Source: Mycobacterium shigaense
GTDB taxonomy: Bacteria; Actinomycetota; Actinomycetes; Mycobacteriales; Mycobacteriaceae
NCBI RefSeq assembly: GCF_002356315.1
Contig: NZ_AP018164.1
Location: 3,162,001 to 3,226,000, forward strand
DNA length: 64,000 bases
Direction: 5' to 3'
Of this stretch, positions 45,020 through 54,944 are shown piece by piece (positions within the stretch are counted from its first letter, which is position 1; the number at the start of each line of letters is the position of its first letter). The notes below the pieces were generated by a model. The model was not told the origin of the DNA. It ran no database searches and saw only the letters and a program-made list of their open reading frames with translations. Both the position numbers and the translations under genes were made by a program.

Positions 45020-45697
45020 ATGAATCCACCCAGCCGCTTTCTCCGACGCAGCGTGATGCGAACTTTCGTCGACCGTCACGAGGCCGGTCGAGTGCTGGCC
45101 CAGGAACTCAAGTCCTACCGCGGCAAGGACAACCTGATGGTGCTCGGGCTGGCGCGCGGCGGCGTTCCCGTGGCCTGGGAGATCGCCTCGGCGCTGCGGG
45201 CCCCGGTGGACGTGTTTCTGGTGCGCAAGCTGGGGGTGCCGCGCTGGTCCGAGCTCGCGATGGGTGCGCTGGCCAGCGGCGGCGGGGTGGTCATCAACGA
45301 CAGCGTGGTGTCCAGGCTGCACATCACCGACGAGCAGGTGCGGGACGTGATCGACAGCGAGACGGCCGAACTCGCCCGCCGCGACCAGGCCTATCGGGGC
45401 GGACGGCCTGCTGCGAACGCCGTGGGAAAGATCGTGATCCTGGTTGACGACGGCATCGCCACCGGCGCCAGCATGCTCGCCGCCGTGCGGGCGGTGCGGG
45501 CCGGCGGGCCGCAGTCGATCGTCGTCACGGTCCCGGTCGGGCCGCCGCCGGTCTGCCAGGCACTCGCGCGGGTCGCCGACGATGTGGTGTGCGTGACCAC
45601 GCCACCCGGATTCGAGGCGGTCGGGCAGGTCTACGGCGACTTCCACCAGGTCAGCGACGACGAGGTGGGCAAGCTGCTCGGCACGCCGACGAACTGA
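45020..45697 (+). CDS. Phosphoribosyltransferase domain protein (Rv2143-like)
   Basis: The start is ATG 45020, 9 nt after GGGAG and downstream of the predicted transcription start; ATG 45056 (M-R-T-F-V-D-R-H) is the alternative. It has 225 residues. The PRPP-binding loop V-I-L-V-D-D-G-I-A-T-G-A-S-M is at about 138-151. N-terminal G-L-A-R-G-G-V-P-V-A and V-R-K-L-G-V-P are typical of the PRTase-like family often annotated as erythromycin-esterase-associated or Rv0571c-like. The substrate is unknown. It marks the return to the conserved chromosomal order. Confidence 0.88.
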   Translation: MNPPSRFLRRSVMRTFVDRHEAGRVLAQELKSYRGKDNLMVLGLARGGVPVAWEIASALRAPVDVFLVRKLGVPRWSELAMGALASGGGVVINDSVVSRLHITDEQVRDVIDSETAELARRDQAYRGGRPAANAVGKIVILVDDGIATGASMLAAVRAVRAGGPQSIVVTVPVGPPPVCQALARVADDVVCVTTPPGFEAVGQVYGDFHQVSDDEVGKLLGTPTN

Positions 45698-45713
45698 GCG
45701 GGCGGGCGCCGGC

Positions 45714-46043
45714 CTATTTGGCGGGTTTGTCGTCGGCGGATACGGACGATTGCTCGGTCGCGTCGCTGCCGTCGCCCGCCTCCGACTCACCGATCGCGGC
45801 GGATTGTTCGGCCTCGTCCGAGACCTCTTCGGGGTAGTCGTAGGCCTCCGCGTCGGCCGCTTCGGCGGCGTCGACGCCCGCATCGCGCCGCTGCCGCTCG
45901 CGCAACGCGTCGATGATGAGCAGCACGACGCCCAGCACACTGGCGCCGATGCACACCCAGGCCACCAGCTCGTTGCTGGTGACAACCGCGAACACCAGGG
46001 CAACGAGCCCGATGAGAGCCAGTACCAGCGCAATGATCAGCAT
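45714..46043 (-). CDS. Small membrane protein (Rv2144c-like)
   Basis: This 109-residue protein has two transmembrane helices (M-L-I-I-A-L-V-L-A-L-I-G-L-V-A and W-V-C-I-G-A-S-V-L-G-V-V-L-L-I-I, about 3-20 and 28-45). A basic turn (R-E-R-Q-R-R) and an acidic, disordered cytoplasmic tail follow. It sits just downstream of wag31 on the same strand, as Rv2144c does. Function unknown; a link to polar growth is only contextual. Confidence 0.82.
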   Translation of the reverse strand: MLIIALVLALIGLVALVFAVVTSNELVAWVCIGASVLGVVLLIIDALRERQRRDAGVDAAEAADAEAYDYPEEVSDEAEQSAAIGESEAGDGSDATEQSSVSADDKPAK

Positions 46044-46137
46044 CGGTCATCCTCCAGCCGACGGGCGGGCCTGCCAGGTCCAGTGCAGGCTTCCGGTGCC
46101 GGCCTCGCAGTGACGAGTTCCGGGCACCACACCGAGG

Positions 46138-46929
46138 CTAGTTACTGCCCCGGTTGAATTGTTCGAACCCCCCCGCATCGGCGCTGGAGTCGACGGGTGC
46201 CGCCGACCCGCGCTGGCCGAGCTCCTCGAGCTGCGATTCGAGGTACGTCTTGAGCCGGGTCCGGTATTCGCGTTCGAACGTCCGCAGCTGCTCGAGACGG
46301 CCTTCCAGGACCGTGCGCTGCTGATTGATGGTGCCCATGATCTCGGAGTGCTTGCGCTCGGCGTCGGCCTGCAGGGCGTCGGCCTTCTCTTGCGCCTGGC
46401 GCAGCTGCGTCTCGGAGCGGCTTTGCGCGTCGGCCAGCATTGCGTCGGCACGCTGCCGCGCCTCGATGACCGCGCTTTCGGCGGTGTTGCGGGCCTCGGC
46501 GAGAATCTGGTCTGCGTTCGCGCGCGCGTCGGACAGCAACTTCTCGGACTCGGCCTGGGCGGTGCTGGTCAGGCGGTCGGCGGTGTCTTGCGCCAGGCTC
46601 AGCACCCGGGCGGCCTTGATGGCCTGGTCCTCGTTGATGGGCGCCGCCACCGGGGCGGCCTTGACCGGCTCGGGCTCGGGTTCGAAGACAGGAGCAACGG
46701 GGGCGGGCTGAGCAGCGGCGGGGGCGGCAGCGGCGCCGCCACCGGCGGCCAGCTCGCGGTCGAGTTCCTCGATCCGCTGGCGCAGATCCGAGTTCTCTTC
46801 GATGAGCCGCGTCAGCTCGTTCTCGACGAGGTCAAGGAATGCGTCAACCTCGTCTTCGTTGTATCCGCGCTTGCCGATAGGCGGCTTACTGAACGCCACA
46901 TTGTGGACGTCGGCTGGTGTAAGCGGCAT
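46138..46929 (-). CDS. wag31: DivIVA-family polar growth protein Wag31
   Basis: The start is ATG 46929 ([11 protein letters not shown]), 7 nt after GAGGGGA; 263 residues. The N-terminal DivIVA membrane-binding domain is [20 protein letters not shown], followed by a coiled coil (about 30-60), an Ala/Pro-rich linker (61-100), and a long C-terminal coiled coil (about 105-240). It localises to poles and septum and recruits envelope synthesis. The linker carries no Ser or Thr; residue 73, the PknA phosphosite in M. tuberculosis, is Ala. Confidence 0.95.
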   Translation of the reverse strand: MPLTPADVHNVAFSKPPIGKRGYNEDEVDAFLDLVENELTRLIEENSDLRQRIEELDRELAAGGGAAAAPAAAQPAPVAPVFEPEPEPVKAAPVAAPINEDQAIKAARVLSLAQDTADRLTSTAQAESEKLLSDARANADQILAEARNTAESAVIEARQRADAMLADAQSRSETQLRQAQEKADALQADAERKHSEIMGTINQQRTVLEGRLEQLRTFEREYRTRLKTYLESQLEELGQRGSAAPVDSSADAGGFEQFNRGSN

Positions 46930-46966
46930 TGTTCGTCCCCTCAAGTTCCTGTCAAACGTTCTGGAA

Positions 46967-46997
46967 AGTGTAGAACGGAGTAGCAGCCCTTGTGCAA
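46967..46997 (-). promoter_or_regulatory. wag31 promoter
   Basis: The minus-strand TACACT (46972-46967) and TTGCAC (46997-46992) are 19 nt apart. Predicted transcription begins about 30 nt before ATG 46929. Confidence 0.4.
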
Positions 46998-47035
46998 CTG
47001 CCGCCCATCCTGTCACACCAGACTCGGCGGTCGCC

Positions 47036-47105
47036 GATTAGGCCAATAAATAAGAACCAATTTCAAACACTAAGAGCAATAAAATCCGATTCCTTAGAAA
47101 ATGGA
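47036..47105. other. AT-rich patch between yggT and wag31
   Basis: This stretch of about 70 bases is markedly AT-rich (AATAAATAAG, AAAATCC, TTAGAAAATGG) within an otherwise GC-rich cluster, in the 249-nt gap upstream of wag31. No ORF. It could be a promoter region or a protein-binding site. Confidence 0.4.
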
Positions 47106-47178
47106 AATCGCCAGCATCGAACCGAAGCCAAACCGTGGCCGAACTGTCGCCCGGGCTCTTCCGCTGCGGCCCGCTCAC

Positions 47179-47466
47179 TCATGCCGCGGCGCCGAACGCC
47201 AGCTGCATACCGATGAATGCGACCAACAGGAGCACCATGATGGACAGGTCGAAGCGGACCGCCCCGATGGTGAGCTGCGGGATCAACCGCCGCAGCAGTT
47301 TCACGGGCGGATCGGTAATCGACATGATGATTTCCAAGATCACCACGGTGATGCCGGTCGGATGCCAATCACGGCTGAACGAGCGGATGAACTCGACGAC
47401 CACCCGAGCGATGAGCAGCAGCCAGAAGATGAACAGCGCAAATCCAAGGATCTGGAAGAAGAGCAC
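47179..47466 (-). CDS. yggT: YggT family membrane protein (Rv2146c-like)
   Basis: The frame opens at 47550, but GTG 47466 (or TTG 47469) gives 95-96 residues, the length of Rv2146c, and begins directly with helix 1 (V-L-F-F-Q-I-L-G-F-A-L-F-I-F-W). The family motif R-S-F-S-R-D-W-H-P-T and the conserved I-T-D-P-P-V-K-L-L-R-R-L-I-P follow, then a second helix to F-G-A-A-A. YggT proteins sit with sepF in division clusters; they are thought to influence osmoregulation or division at the membrane. Confidence 0.88.
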   Translation of the reverse strand: MLFFQILGFALFIFWLLLIARVVVEFIRSFSRDWHPTGITVVILEIIMSITDPPVKLLRRLIPQLTIGAVRFDLSIMVLLLVAFIGMQLAFGAAA

Positions 47467-47622
47467 CAACGAAAGTCCCGACCTTACGATGAGATGGTCA
47501 TTCGACGCGCGCGAGCGCGGCAACAGCCAGCGTACCGACTCGCTAGCCAATCAGACATCTCACCTGCGCCGGACGGCGCAGCTCCAAGGCCACGACCCCG
47601 CCGGGCCCGCGGGCCGGGCTCG

Positions 47623-48279
47623 CTACTGGTAAGCGTAGAAGCCGGTTTCGGCGATCCGGCGACGCTCCTCCGGCGATACGTCGACGTCGGCGGGCGACAG
47701 CAGGAACACCTTGGTCGCGACCTTGTCGAACGAGCCGCGCAGGGCGAAGGCCAGGCCGGCGGCGAAGTCGACCAACCGCTTGGCGTCGGCGTTATCCATC
47801 GACACCAGGTCCATGATGACCGGGGTTCCGTCGCGGAATCGCTCGCCGATGGTGCGGGCTTCGCTGTAGTCCTTGGGCCGCAACGTGGTGATCTTCGACA
47901 GCGGGTGGCCCTCCTCGAACATCATCGCCATCCGGCGCGGGTCCATGGCCAGCGCGCCACGGGTGCCGCCGCCGCGGAGGAACGAGCCAAGGCGCGGCCT
48001 GCTCATTTCGGGCCGGTCGAAGTCGCGGCCGCGGAACGGGGGCTCGTCGGCGTAGCCGCCGCGGTAGCCGGCCGGCGCATAGTCGGGCTCGCCGCGCGGG
48101 TCGTCGTAGTCCCGTCCGTCGTAGCGGCCATCCAGACGGCCATCCAGACGGCCATAGCCGTCGTCGAACCGGGGCCGCGGGAAACCCCGGGAGGGCGCGC
48201 GGTCGTCGTAGTACTCGTCTTCGTAGTCGTCCATCGGGGCCATACCGAAGTACGCCTTGACCTTGTGCAGTGTGCTCAT
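47623..48279 (-). CDS. sepF: Cell division protein SepF
   Basis: This 218-residue protein starts [13 protein letters not shown], an amphipathic membrane-targeting helix. A long Asp/Arg/Tyr/Gly-rich linker contains the tandem peptide R-L-D-G-R-L-D-G-R from a short DNA repeat near 48127-48155. The C-terminal SepF domain (about 125-215) has [11 protein letters not shown] and D-L-V-S-M-D. SepF tethers FtsZ to the membrane through the FtsZ C-terminal peptide, which is present in the neighbouring ftsZ product. Same strand as ftsZ. Confidence 0.95.
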   Translation of the reverse strand: MSTLHKVKAYFGMAPMDDYEDEYYDDRAPSRGFPRPRFDDGYGRLDGRLDGRYDGRDYDDPRGEPDYAPAGYRGGYADEPPFRGRDFDRPEMSRPRLGSFLRGGGTRGALAMDPRRMAMMFEEGHPLSKITTLRPKDYSEARTIGERFRDGTPVIMDLVSMDNADAKRLVDFAAGLAFALRGSFDKVATKVFLLSPADVDVSPEERRRIAETGFYAYQ

Positions 48280-48346
48280 CGCGTTAGACCCTTCTAGCCC
48301 CTGGGATTATTGATGTCTGTGATGAAGGTGTGACTACAGTGACTAC

Positions 48347-49150
48347 TCACGGTGACGGTAGCTGTCGAGGGCCCAACAGCGCGGTACCGACACGCACACA
48401 CGTCGAACCGTGTTTTACGGCGATTTCGAGATCGTTCGACATCCCGGCGGACAAACCGAGCGCATTCGGATGTGACTCGAGCACCCGGCGGTGCTCGGTT
48501 TGCAGCCGCTCGAACGCCGCCTCCGGATCGCCGCCCAGCGGCGGAATACCCATCAGTCCGATCAGCTCGAGACTGTCCGCCGCGTCGACCTGCGCGCACA
48601 CCTCGTCGACGGCGCCGGGGACGGTCATGTCGACGCCGCCGCGGGACACGTCGCCGTCCAGACTGATCTGGACGTAGACCCGCAGGCGGTCCTTCCGCAA
48701 GCCGTCGGCCAGCGCCGCGGCTATCGCCCGGTCGAGGGCGGTGACCAGCGGCGAGCTGTCGACCGAGTGCGCCGTATGCGCCCAGCGGGCCAGTGATTTG
48801 GCCTTTTTTCGCTGAATCCGGCCGACCATGTGCCAGTGCACTTCCCGGGAATCCGGCCGCCCGGAAGCGGCGGAAGCCGCAACCAACCGCGTGAGTTCGG
48901 CCACCTTTGCCGAAGCTTCTTGTTCGCGGGATTCGCCCACTGATCGGCAACCCAATCGAGACAAAATCGCGACATCGGTTACCGGAAAGAATTTCGTAAT
49001 TGGGAGAAGTTCAATTTCGCCGACATTGCGGCCCGCGCGCTGCGCGGCCAATGCAAGTCGTGAACGAACCGCCGCCAACGCGTGCGTCAATTCCGATTCG
49101 CGATTTCCTTGCGCGTCCGGAGCCGGCACGTCCCCCGCCATGACAGTCAT
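48347..49150 (-). CDS. yggS: PLP-homeostasis protein YggS/PLPBP
   Basis: The frame opens at GTG 49159, but ATG 49150 forms an ATGA overlap with the pgeF stop and is preferred (267 residues). It has the alanine-racemase-like TIM barrel: PLP Lys in L-L-P-I-T-K-F-F-P (about 53), W-H-M-V-G-R-I-Q-R-K-K, S-V-D-S, G-L-M-G-I-P-P and the phosphate-binding G-L-S-A-G-M-S-N-D ... R-V-G-T-A-L-L-G. It buffers pyridoxal phosphate; no catalytic reaction is known. Confidence 0.93.
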   Translation of the reverse strand: MTVMAGDVPAPDAQGNRESELTHALAAVRSRLALAAQRAGRNVGEIELLPITKFFPVTDVAILSRLGCRSVGESREQEASAKVAELTRLVAASAASGRPDSREVHWHMVGRIQRKKAKSLARWAHTAHSVDSSPLVTALDRAIAAALADGLRKDRLRVYVQISLDGDVSRGGVDMTVPGAVDEVCAQVDAADSLELIGLMGIPPLGGDPEAAFERLQTEHRRVLESHPNALGLSAGMSNDLEIAVKHGSTCVRVGTALLGPRQLPSP

Positions 49151-49854
49151 TCCATCCACACCAACGACGCCAGCCGCCCGGTTGGCGCACCCCGGCGATG
49201 ACTGAACAAGGCAGCGTCAGCCACCGTGCACCGCGGATCGATGTCGATCGAGGTGACACCCAAATCCTTTAGCTGGCAGGCGATTCCGGCCCGAAGGTCG
49301 AGACCGGGCGTTCCTTTGGCGGTGGTGGTGCGGCTGCCCGGCAGGGCCGTCTCGACCTCGTCGGCCATGGCGGCGGGCACCTCGTAATTGCAGCCGCTGA
49401 CCGCCGGCCCGAGCAATGCCGAGATGTCGCCGGTACGCGCACCGAGCTTCTCCATCGCCTCGACGGCGCGGGGGACAACTCCCTTCGCCGCCCCGACGCG
49501 GCCGGCGTGAATTGCCGCGGCCACACCGGCGCGGGCGTCGGCCAATAAGACCGGGACGCAATCGGCGGTCACCACCGCCAATGCCAGTCGCGGCGTGCGC
49601 GTGACCAACGCGTCGGTGTCGTCGATGACGGCGTTCGGCGGCTCGTCGACCAGGACGACCCGATCGCCGTGCACCTGGTTCATCCACACCACCCGGTCGG
49701 CACCCAGGCCGACGGCCGCGGCGAGCCGGGCGCGGTTGGCGGTCACCGCCGCCGGATCGTCGCCCACGTGGTCGCCGAGGTTGAAGGTGTCGAACGGCGG
49801 CTTGGATACGCCGCCCGCACGGGTGGTGGTCACGCGCCGGATACGAACGCTCAC
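49147..49854 (-). CDS. pgeF: Peptidoglycan editing factor PgeF / YlmD-YfiH (laccase-domain) protein
   Basis: The frame opens at 49932, but GTG 49854 follows a GAGGTG-type Shine-Dalgarno and gives 235 residues starting V-S-V-R-I-R-R-V-T-T-T-R-A-G-G. Zinc-site residues are visible: N-Q-V-H-G, T-A-D-C-V-P-V and A-A-I-H-A-G-R. Members are described as purine nucleoside phosphorylase/deaminases and, in E. coli, as peptidoglycan editing factors. The neighbouring ftsZ and overlapping yggS match the Rv2148c-Rv2150c order. Confidence 0.92.
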   Translation of the reverse strand: MSVRIRRVTTTRAGGVSKPPFDTFNLGDHVGDDPAAVTANRARLAAAVGLGADRVVWMNQVHGDRVVLVDEPPNAVIDDTDALVTRTPRLALAVVTADCVPVLLADARAGVAAAIHAGRVGAAKGVVPRAVEAMEKLGARTGDISALLGPAVSGCNYEVPAAMADEVETALPGSRTTTAKGTPGLDLRAGIACQLKDLGVTSIDIDPRCTVADAALFSHRRGAPTGRLASLVWME

Positions 49855-49891
49855 CTCACCAGTATCCGGCGCGCGCCGAATGCTCAAGGGC

Positions 49892-51055
49892 TCAGCGGCG
49901 CATGAAGGGCGGCACATCGACGTCGTCGTCATCTCCGCCGATACTCAGCGTCGCGCCGTTGGTGTGCACCGGAACACTGACGGCGTCGACCGGTTCGAAC
50001 AGCGTCGACGTGAGCTTTCCGGCCTTGGCCGACTCGATCCGGTGCGCGCCGCCGGCCTTCTCCACGCCGGCGGCACCTCCGACGCCTACGACGGGCTTGC
50101 GGCCGGCGCCGGCAGCGTCGAAGCCCGCCGCGATGACGGTGACGCGCACCTCGTCGCCCAGCGAGTCGTCGATGACGGTTCCGAAGATGATGTTGGCGTC
50201 CTGATGGGCCGCGTCCTGCACCAGCGAGGCCGCCTCGTTGATCTCGAACAGACCCAGGTCACTGCCACCGGCGATCGACATCAGCACGCCGTGGGCACCT
50301 TCCATCGACGCTTCCAGCAGCGGCGAGTTGATCGCGATCTCGGCGGCCTTGAGCGAACGGCCTTCGCCGCGGGCCGAACCGATACCCATCAGCGCCGTAC
50401 CCGCGCCGGACATGATGCCCTTGACGTCGGCAAAGTCGACGTTGATCAGGCCGGGCGTGGTGATCAGGTCGGTGATGCCCTGCACGCCGTTGAGCAGCAC
50501 CTCGTCGGCGCTGCGGAACGCGTCCATCAGCGATACCGCGGCGTCGCCCATCTGCAGCAGCCGGTCGTTGGGAATCACGATCAGGGTGTCGCAACTCTCC
50601 CGCAGCGCGGCGATGCCGGTCTCGGCCTGGTTGCCGCGCCGCTTGCCCTCGAAGGAGAACGGCCGAGTGACCACGCCGACGGTCAGCGCGCCCAGCTTGC
50701 GCGCGATGCTGGCGACGACGGGCGCGCCGCCGGTCCCGGTTCCACCGCCCTCCCCGGCGGTGACGAACACCATGTCCGCCCCGCGCAGCAGCTCTTCGAT
50801 CTCGTCCTTGGCGTCCTCGGCGGCCTTGCGCCCGACCTCCGGGTCGGCGCCGGCGCCCAATCCCCGGGTGGACTCCCGGCCCACGTCCAGCTTGACGTCG
50901 GCATCGCTCATCAACAGCGCCTGAGCGTCGGTGTTGATCGCGATGAACTCCACGCCCTTGAGGCCCTGTTCGATCATCCGGTTGACGGCGTTGACGCCGC
51001 CGCCGCCGATACCTACGACCTTGATGACGGCCAGGTAGTTATGCGGGGGGGTCAT
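49892..51055 (-). CDS. ftsZ: Cell division GTPase FtsZ
   Basis: Translation starts at ATG 51055 or the adjacent ATG 51058, after GGGAGGAAG; 387 residues ([20 protein letters not shown]). The GTP-binding tubulin signature G-G-G-T-G-T-G is at about 103-109. The T7-loop and polymerisation domain are intact. The C-terminal peptide [10 protein letters not shown], which binds SepF/FtsW, is present after a Gly/Asp-rich linker. It forms the Z-ring. It is separated from ftsQ by 213 nt containing its own promoter. Confidence 0.98.
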   Translation of the reverse strand: MTPPHNYLAVIKVVGIGGGGVNAVNRMIEQGLKGVEFIAINTDAQALLMSDADVKLDVGRESTRGLGAGADPEVGRKAAEDAKDEIEELLRGADMVFVTAGEGGGTGTGGAPVVASIARKLGALTVGVVTRPFSFEGKRRGNQAETGIAALRESCDTLIVIPNDRLLQMGDAAVSLMDAFRSADEVLLNGVQGITDLITTPGLINVDFADVKGIMSGAGTALMGIGSARGEGRSLKAAEIAINSPLLEASMEGAHGVLMSIAGGSDLGLFEINEAASLVQDAAHQDANIIFGTVIDDSLGDEVRVTVIAAGFDAAGAGRKPVVGVGGAAGVEKAGGAHRIESAKAGKLTSTLFEPVDAVSVPVHTNGATLSIGGDDDDVDVPPFMRR

Positions 51056-51144
51056 CATTCGTCTTCCTCCCTGGTGGCTCTGGTTCTCCCCGATGGGGTT
51101 CTCGCGTACTCCGTGGCGGCTTACCCGGCAAACCCTCAACCTCA

Positions 51145-51168
51145 ACCATAGAGTTAGAGTTATGTCAA
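51145..51168 (-). promoter_or_regulatory. Candidate ftsZ promoter
   Basis: The minus-strand TTGACA (51168-51163) and TATGGT (51150-51145) are separated by 12 nt, including a tandem TAACTC repeat. The spacing is short, so the -10 may act with a different -35. It lies about 90 nt before the ftsZ start. Confidence 0.4.
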
Positions 51169-51268
51169 GTACTTCCGCGCAACCAGAACGGTATGGGCAT
51201 GGCGCGCGCTAACCCCGCAGGCGCGCCGACGCGCGGCGCGCAAATTTTTCGGCCCCGCGTCAGGGCCG

Positions 51269-52213
51269 CTACTTGACCGTGGGCAGATCCGGACTGGAGA
51301 CGTCGTAGGTCTTGCCCGGTTGGGTCAGCAGCGCGGCCAGCTTCTCGGCCTTTTCCTCGGTGCGGTCCGTGGTCCCCCAGATCACCACTCGACCGTCGCC
51401 GAGCGTGAGCGTGATAGACGCGACCGACGGTGCCGCGACCCGGCCCACCTGACCGGCGACCTCGGGACGGAGCGCCAGGAGCACCTGGAGGGCGGCCTTG
51501 GTGGTCGGGTCGGTCGGTCCGGGATCGGCGACGTCGAGGTAGGGCAGCGCGGGCGGCGGCGGCCCGGTCGCGAAATCGACGCCGTCGCGGTCGAACAGAT
51601 GCGGACCGTCCGCAAAGTCCTTGACCGCCACCGGCACTCGTTCCACGATCGTGATCCGCAGCGCCGACGGGTATTGCCGCTGGACGCGGGCGCTGGCTAC
51701 CCGCCGGATCGCGGCCACCCGGTCGGCGACCTGGTTGGTGTTGATCTGCAGCAGCGGGGTCCCGATGCGCACCTGCGCGGCGTCGAGAACCTCCTCGCGG
51801 GTCACCGTTCCCGTGCCGGTGACGACGATGTTGCGCGCCGACATCGCGGGCGTGAAATAGAGGGCCAGCGCGAGCCCCACCCCGACGATGACCAGCAACA
51901 CCGTCGCGAGCAGCATCTTGAGGCCGCGAACCACGCCTCGCGCAACAGGTTTGGGCTCGTTGGCGAGGCGCCCGCTGGCTCGGCGTTTGGCCTCTCGGCG
52001 GGCTTCCTCGATGGCGGTGGCGCGAGCCTGCGCGGCGCGGCGCTCTGCCCGCTCGCGCCGGGCCCGACGGCGCGGGCCCTCGAAATCGTCCTCGCCGGCC
52101 TGGGTTTCGGCGTCCTGCGGTTGGCCCTTGTCGACCAGAATCGGTTCGGTGATGGCGGCCTCGGCCTCGGGTGCGGGCGACTCGGCGGCCGTGGCGTCCG
52201 GCGGCTCGGTCAT
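51269..52213 (-). CDS. ftsQ: Cell division protein FtsQ
   Basis: A much longer open frame runs through murC, but ATG 52213 overlaps the murC stop as ATGA and gives 314 residues. An acidic then Arg-rich cytoplasmic tail (1-95) is followed by one membrane helix ([18 protein letters not shown], about 99-117). Next come the POTRA domain ([12 protein letters not shown]) and the beta domain ending P-D-L-P-T-V-K. It is part of the divisome core that links the Z-ring to septal synthesis. Confidence 0.95.
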   Translation of the reverse strand: MTEPPDATAAESPAPEAEAAITEPILVDKGQPQDAETQAGEDDFEGPRRRARRERAERRAAQARATAIEEARREAKRRASGRLANEPKPVARGVVRGLKMLLATVLLVIVGVGLALALYFTPAMSARNIVVTGTGTVTREEVLDAAQVRIGTPLLQINTNQVADRVAAIRRVASARVQRQYPSALRITIVERVPVAVKDFADGPHLFDRDGVDFATGPPPPALPYLDVADPGPTDPTTKAALQVLLALRPEVAGQVGRVAAPSVASITLTLGDGRVVIWGTTDRTEEKAEKLAALLTQPGKTYDVSSPDLPTVK

Positions 52214-53709
52214 GGCGACTCCCCCGGCCGGCCGGGAGCGCTGCGATTGGCCCGCATCCGCAGCGCGGACACGATCTCGGGGCCCAGCATGGTCACGTCG
52301 CCGGCACCCATCGTGACGATGACGTCGCCGGGTCCGGCCGCGGCGGCCACCTGCTCGGCCGCCGCCGAGAAGTCCGGCAGGTAACGAGCGGGCACGCTGA
52401 CGTGCGCGGCGACGCTCGCCCCGCTGACGCCGGCCAGTGGTTGTTCGCGAGCGCCGTAGACGTCGAGGACGAACACCTCGTCGGCAGCGCTCAGCGCCTT
52501 GCCGAAGTCGGCAGCGAAAGCCTTTGTCCGCGAATACAAATGGGGCTGGAACACCACCAGTGCGCGACCCTCGCCGTGTTGCTCGAGCAGCCCGCGGACC
52601 GCCCCCAGCGTCACACTGATCTCGGTCGGGTGGTGGGCATAGTCGTCGAACACCCGCACCGACCCCGGGCCGACCACTGCGGTGCCGACGAACTCGAACC
52701 GGCGGCGCACACCCTCGAAGCCGGCCAGGCCGTCGAGCACCTCGTCGACGGGCGCGCCGACCTCGGTCGCCGCCAGCAGCGCGCCCAAGGCGTTGAGCGC
52801 CATATGCCGCCCGGGGACCGCCAGCCGCATCGCCCGCACGGGTATCCGATCTCGTTCCGAGGCGAGCTGGATGTGTGCGACCGCCTCGGTGCCGTGCTGC
52901 TCCCAGGACAGCAACGTGCCGGCGAGCTCGCCGTACGATGCGCCTGCAGAGCCGCCCTGCGATCCGTACCGCAGCACCCGGATTCCCAGCTCGGCACTGC
53001 GCCGGGCCAGTTCGGCCGCACCCGGATCGTCGATGCACGCCACCAGGACGCCGCCCGGGGCAAGACGCTCGACGAAGGAATCGAACACCCCGACGTAGGC
53101 GTCGGCGCTGCCGTAGAAGTCCAGGTGGTCGAGCTCGATGTTGGTGACCACCGCGACGTCGGGCGCGTACTCCAGCAGCGAGCCGTCGCTCTCGTCGGCC
53201 TCGGCAACGAAGCAGTCCCCGCTGCCGTGGTGCGCGTTGGTACCGGCCTCGCCGAGGTCGCCGCCCACGGCGAACGACGGGTCGCGGCCGCAGTGCTGCA
53301 GCGCGACGATCAGCATCGACGTCGTCGTCGTCTTCCCGTGGGTACCGGTCACCATCAGGGCGGTGCGCCCGGCCATCAGCTTGGCCAGCACGGTCGGTCG
53401 CAGCACCACCGGTATGCCGCGGCGCCGGGCCTCGACGAGCTCGGGGTTGGTCTTCGGGATGGCCGCGTGCGTGGTGATCACCGCCGTCGCGCCGCCGGGC
53501 AGCAGATCCAGGGACGAGGCGTCGTGCCCGATGCGGATCAGCGCGCCCCGCGCCCGCAGCGCGTGCACGCCGCGCGACTCCTTGGCGTCCGAACCCGACA
53601 CCATGCCGCCGCGATCGAGCAGGATGCGGGCGATGCCCGACATCCCGGCTCCCCCGATGCCCACCATGTGCACCCGCTGCAATTCGGGCGGCAATTGCTC
53701 GGCGGTCAC
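52210..53709 (-). CDS. murC: UDP-N-acetylmuramate--L-alanine ligase
   Basis: This 499-residue protein starts at GTG 53709, a GTGA overlap with murG. The N-terminal motif is [14 protein letters not shown]. The ATP loop is [11 protein letters not shown] (about 120-130), followed by E-A-D-E-S-D-G-S and the third-domain D-D-Y-A-H-H-P-T-E. It adds L-Ala to UDP-MurNAc in the cytoplasm. Full-length with all motifs. Confidence 0.97.
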   Translation of the reverse strand: MTAEQLPPELQRVHMVGIGGAGMSGIARILLDRGGMVSGSDAKESRGVHALRARGALIRIGHDASSLDLLPGGATAVITTHAAIPKTNPELVEARRRGIPVVLRPTVLAKLMAGRTALMVTGTHGKTTTTSMLIVALQHCGRDPSFAVGGDLGEAGTNAHHGSGDCFVAEADESDGSLLEYAPDVAVVTNIELDHLDFYGSADAYVGVFDSFVERLAPGGVLVACIDDPGAAELARRSAELGIRVLRYGSQGGSAGASYGELAGTLLSWEQHGTEAVAHIQLASERDRIPVRAMRLAVPGRHMALNALGALLAATEVGAPVDEVLDGLAGFEGVRRRFEFVGTAVVGPGSVRVFDDYAHHPTEISVTLGAVRGLLEQHGEGRALVVFQPHLYSRTKAFAADFGKALSAADEVFVLDVYGAREQPLAGVSGASVAAHVSVPARYLPDFSAAAEQVAAAAGPGDVIVTMGAGDVTMLGPEIVSALRMRANRSAPGRPGESP

Positions 53710-54944
53710 GGCGTTTTCCCGGTCCTCTTGGCAGACCCGGGCCCCCCACGCCCCCCATCACGCGCTCGTCGCGCAATGTCCAGCGCCGCCTCGGCGACCT
53801 GGCGCGCTGCCTCCGGATGCCCCACCTGCGCGGCGGCCGCGGTCATCACCGCCAGCCGCGGCGGGTCGGTGAGCAGGCCGCAGACCTCCCGCGCCACCAG
53901 CTCCGGCGTCAGATCGCCGTCGGCGACGACCATGCCACCCCCGGCGTTGACCACCGGCAGCGCGTTCAGCCGCTGCTCGCCGTTTCCGATCGGCAGCGGC
54001 ACATAGATCGCCGGGAGGCCCACGGCCGACACCTCGGCGACGGTCATCGCGCCGGACCGGCAGATCGCCAGGTCGGCGGCGGCGTAGGCCAGGTCCATCC
54101 GGTCCAGGTAGGGCACCGCCACGTACGGTGGATCGCCGGGGCCGGGCGTGCGCAGCTCGAGAGTGTTCTTGGGCCCGTGCGCGTGCAAGACGGCCACGCC
54201 GGCGGCGGCCAGGTCGGCGGCGGCCGCGGCCACCGCCCGGTTGAGCGACACCGCACCCTGGGAACCGCCGAACACCAGCAGCACCCGGGCGTCGTCGGCG
54301 AAGCCGAAGTGGCTGCGCGCCTCGGCCCGCAGGCTCGCGCGGTCCAGGGAGGTGATGGCGGCGCGCACCGGGATGCCGACCACCTCGGCGCCGCGCAGCC
54401 CGGAATCGGGCACGGCCGACAGAATCCGGTCGGCGCTGCGCGCGCCGACCCGGTTGGCGATGCCGGCACGAGCATTTGCCTCGTGGATCAGCACGGGGAC
54501 ACGGCGCCGGACCCCGGGGAAGCCGCGGGCGGCCAGGTAGGCGGGCAGGGCCACGTATCCCCCGAATCCGACGACCACGTCGGCGTCGACGGCGTCGAGC
54601 ACCGCGCGCGTCTCGCGGACGGCCCGCCAGACCCGCGGTGGCAGCCGGGCCAGGTCGCCGCTGGGCTTGCGGGGCAGCGGCACCGGCGTGATCAGCTCGA
54701 GGTCGTACCCGCGTTCAGGCACCAGCCGGGTTTCCAGTCCGCGCGCGGTGCCCAGCGCGGTGATCCGGACGCCGGGGTCCAGTGCGGAGAGCGCATCGGC
54801 AACGGCCATCGCCGGCTCAACGTGGCCAGCGGTGCCGCCGCCGGCCAATACCACTGACAGGCCGGAACGGACCGATGATGCGGCACCGGCGGGCGAGGGA
54901 CTCGCCCCCTGCCCGCCGGTCGGCTCCCTGACCATGTTGTTCAC
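53706..54944 (-). CDS. murG: UDP-GlcNAc:MurNAc-pentapeptide-lipid GlcNAc transferase
   Basis: The start is GTG 54944 (GTGA overlap with ftsW) or ATG 54935; 412 residues. A 28-residue N-terminal extension precedes [15 protein letters not shown]. Other motifs are [14 protein letters not shown], the donor-binding F-G-G-S-Q-G-A and [10 protein letters not shown]. It converts lipid I to lipid II at the inner membrane face. The C-terminal Gly/Arg/Lys tail is low complexity. Confidence 0.97.
   Translation of the reverse strand: MNNMVREPTGGQGASPSPAGAASSVRSGLSVVLAGGGTAGHVEPAMAVADALSALDPGVRITALGTARGLETRLVPERGYDLELITPVPLPRKPSGDLARLPPRVWRAVRETRAVLDAVDADVVVGFGGYVALPAYLAARGFPGVRRRVPVLIHEANARAGIANRVGARSADRILSAVPDSGLRGAEVVGIPVRAAITSLDRASLRAEARSHFGFADDARVLLVFGGSQGAVSLNRAVAAAAADLAAAGVAVLHAHGPKNTLELRTPGPGDPPYVAVPYLDRMDLAYAAADLAICRSGAMTVAEVSAVGLPAIYVPLPIGNGEQRLNALPVVNAGGGMVVADGDLTPELVAREVCGLLTDPPRLAVMTAAAAQVGHPEAARQVAEAALDIARRARDGGRGGPGSAKRTGKTP

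Noticed and set aside
52214..53776. Upstream extension of ftsQ to 835 codons
   Set aside because: The extra part overlaps murC entirely in another frame. The ATGA overlap at 52213 gives a normal FtsQ length.
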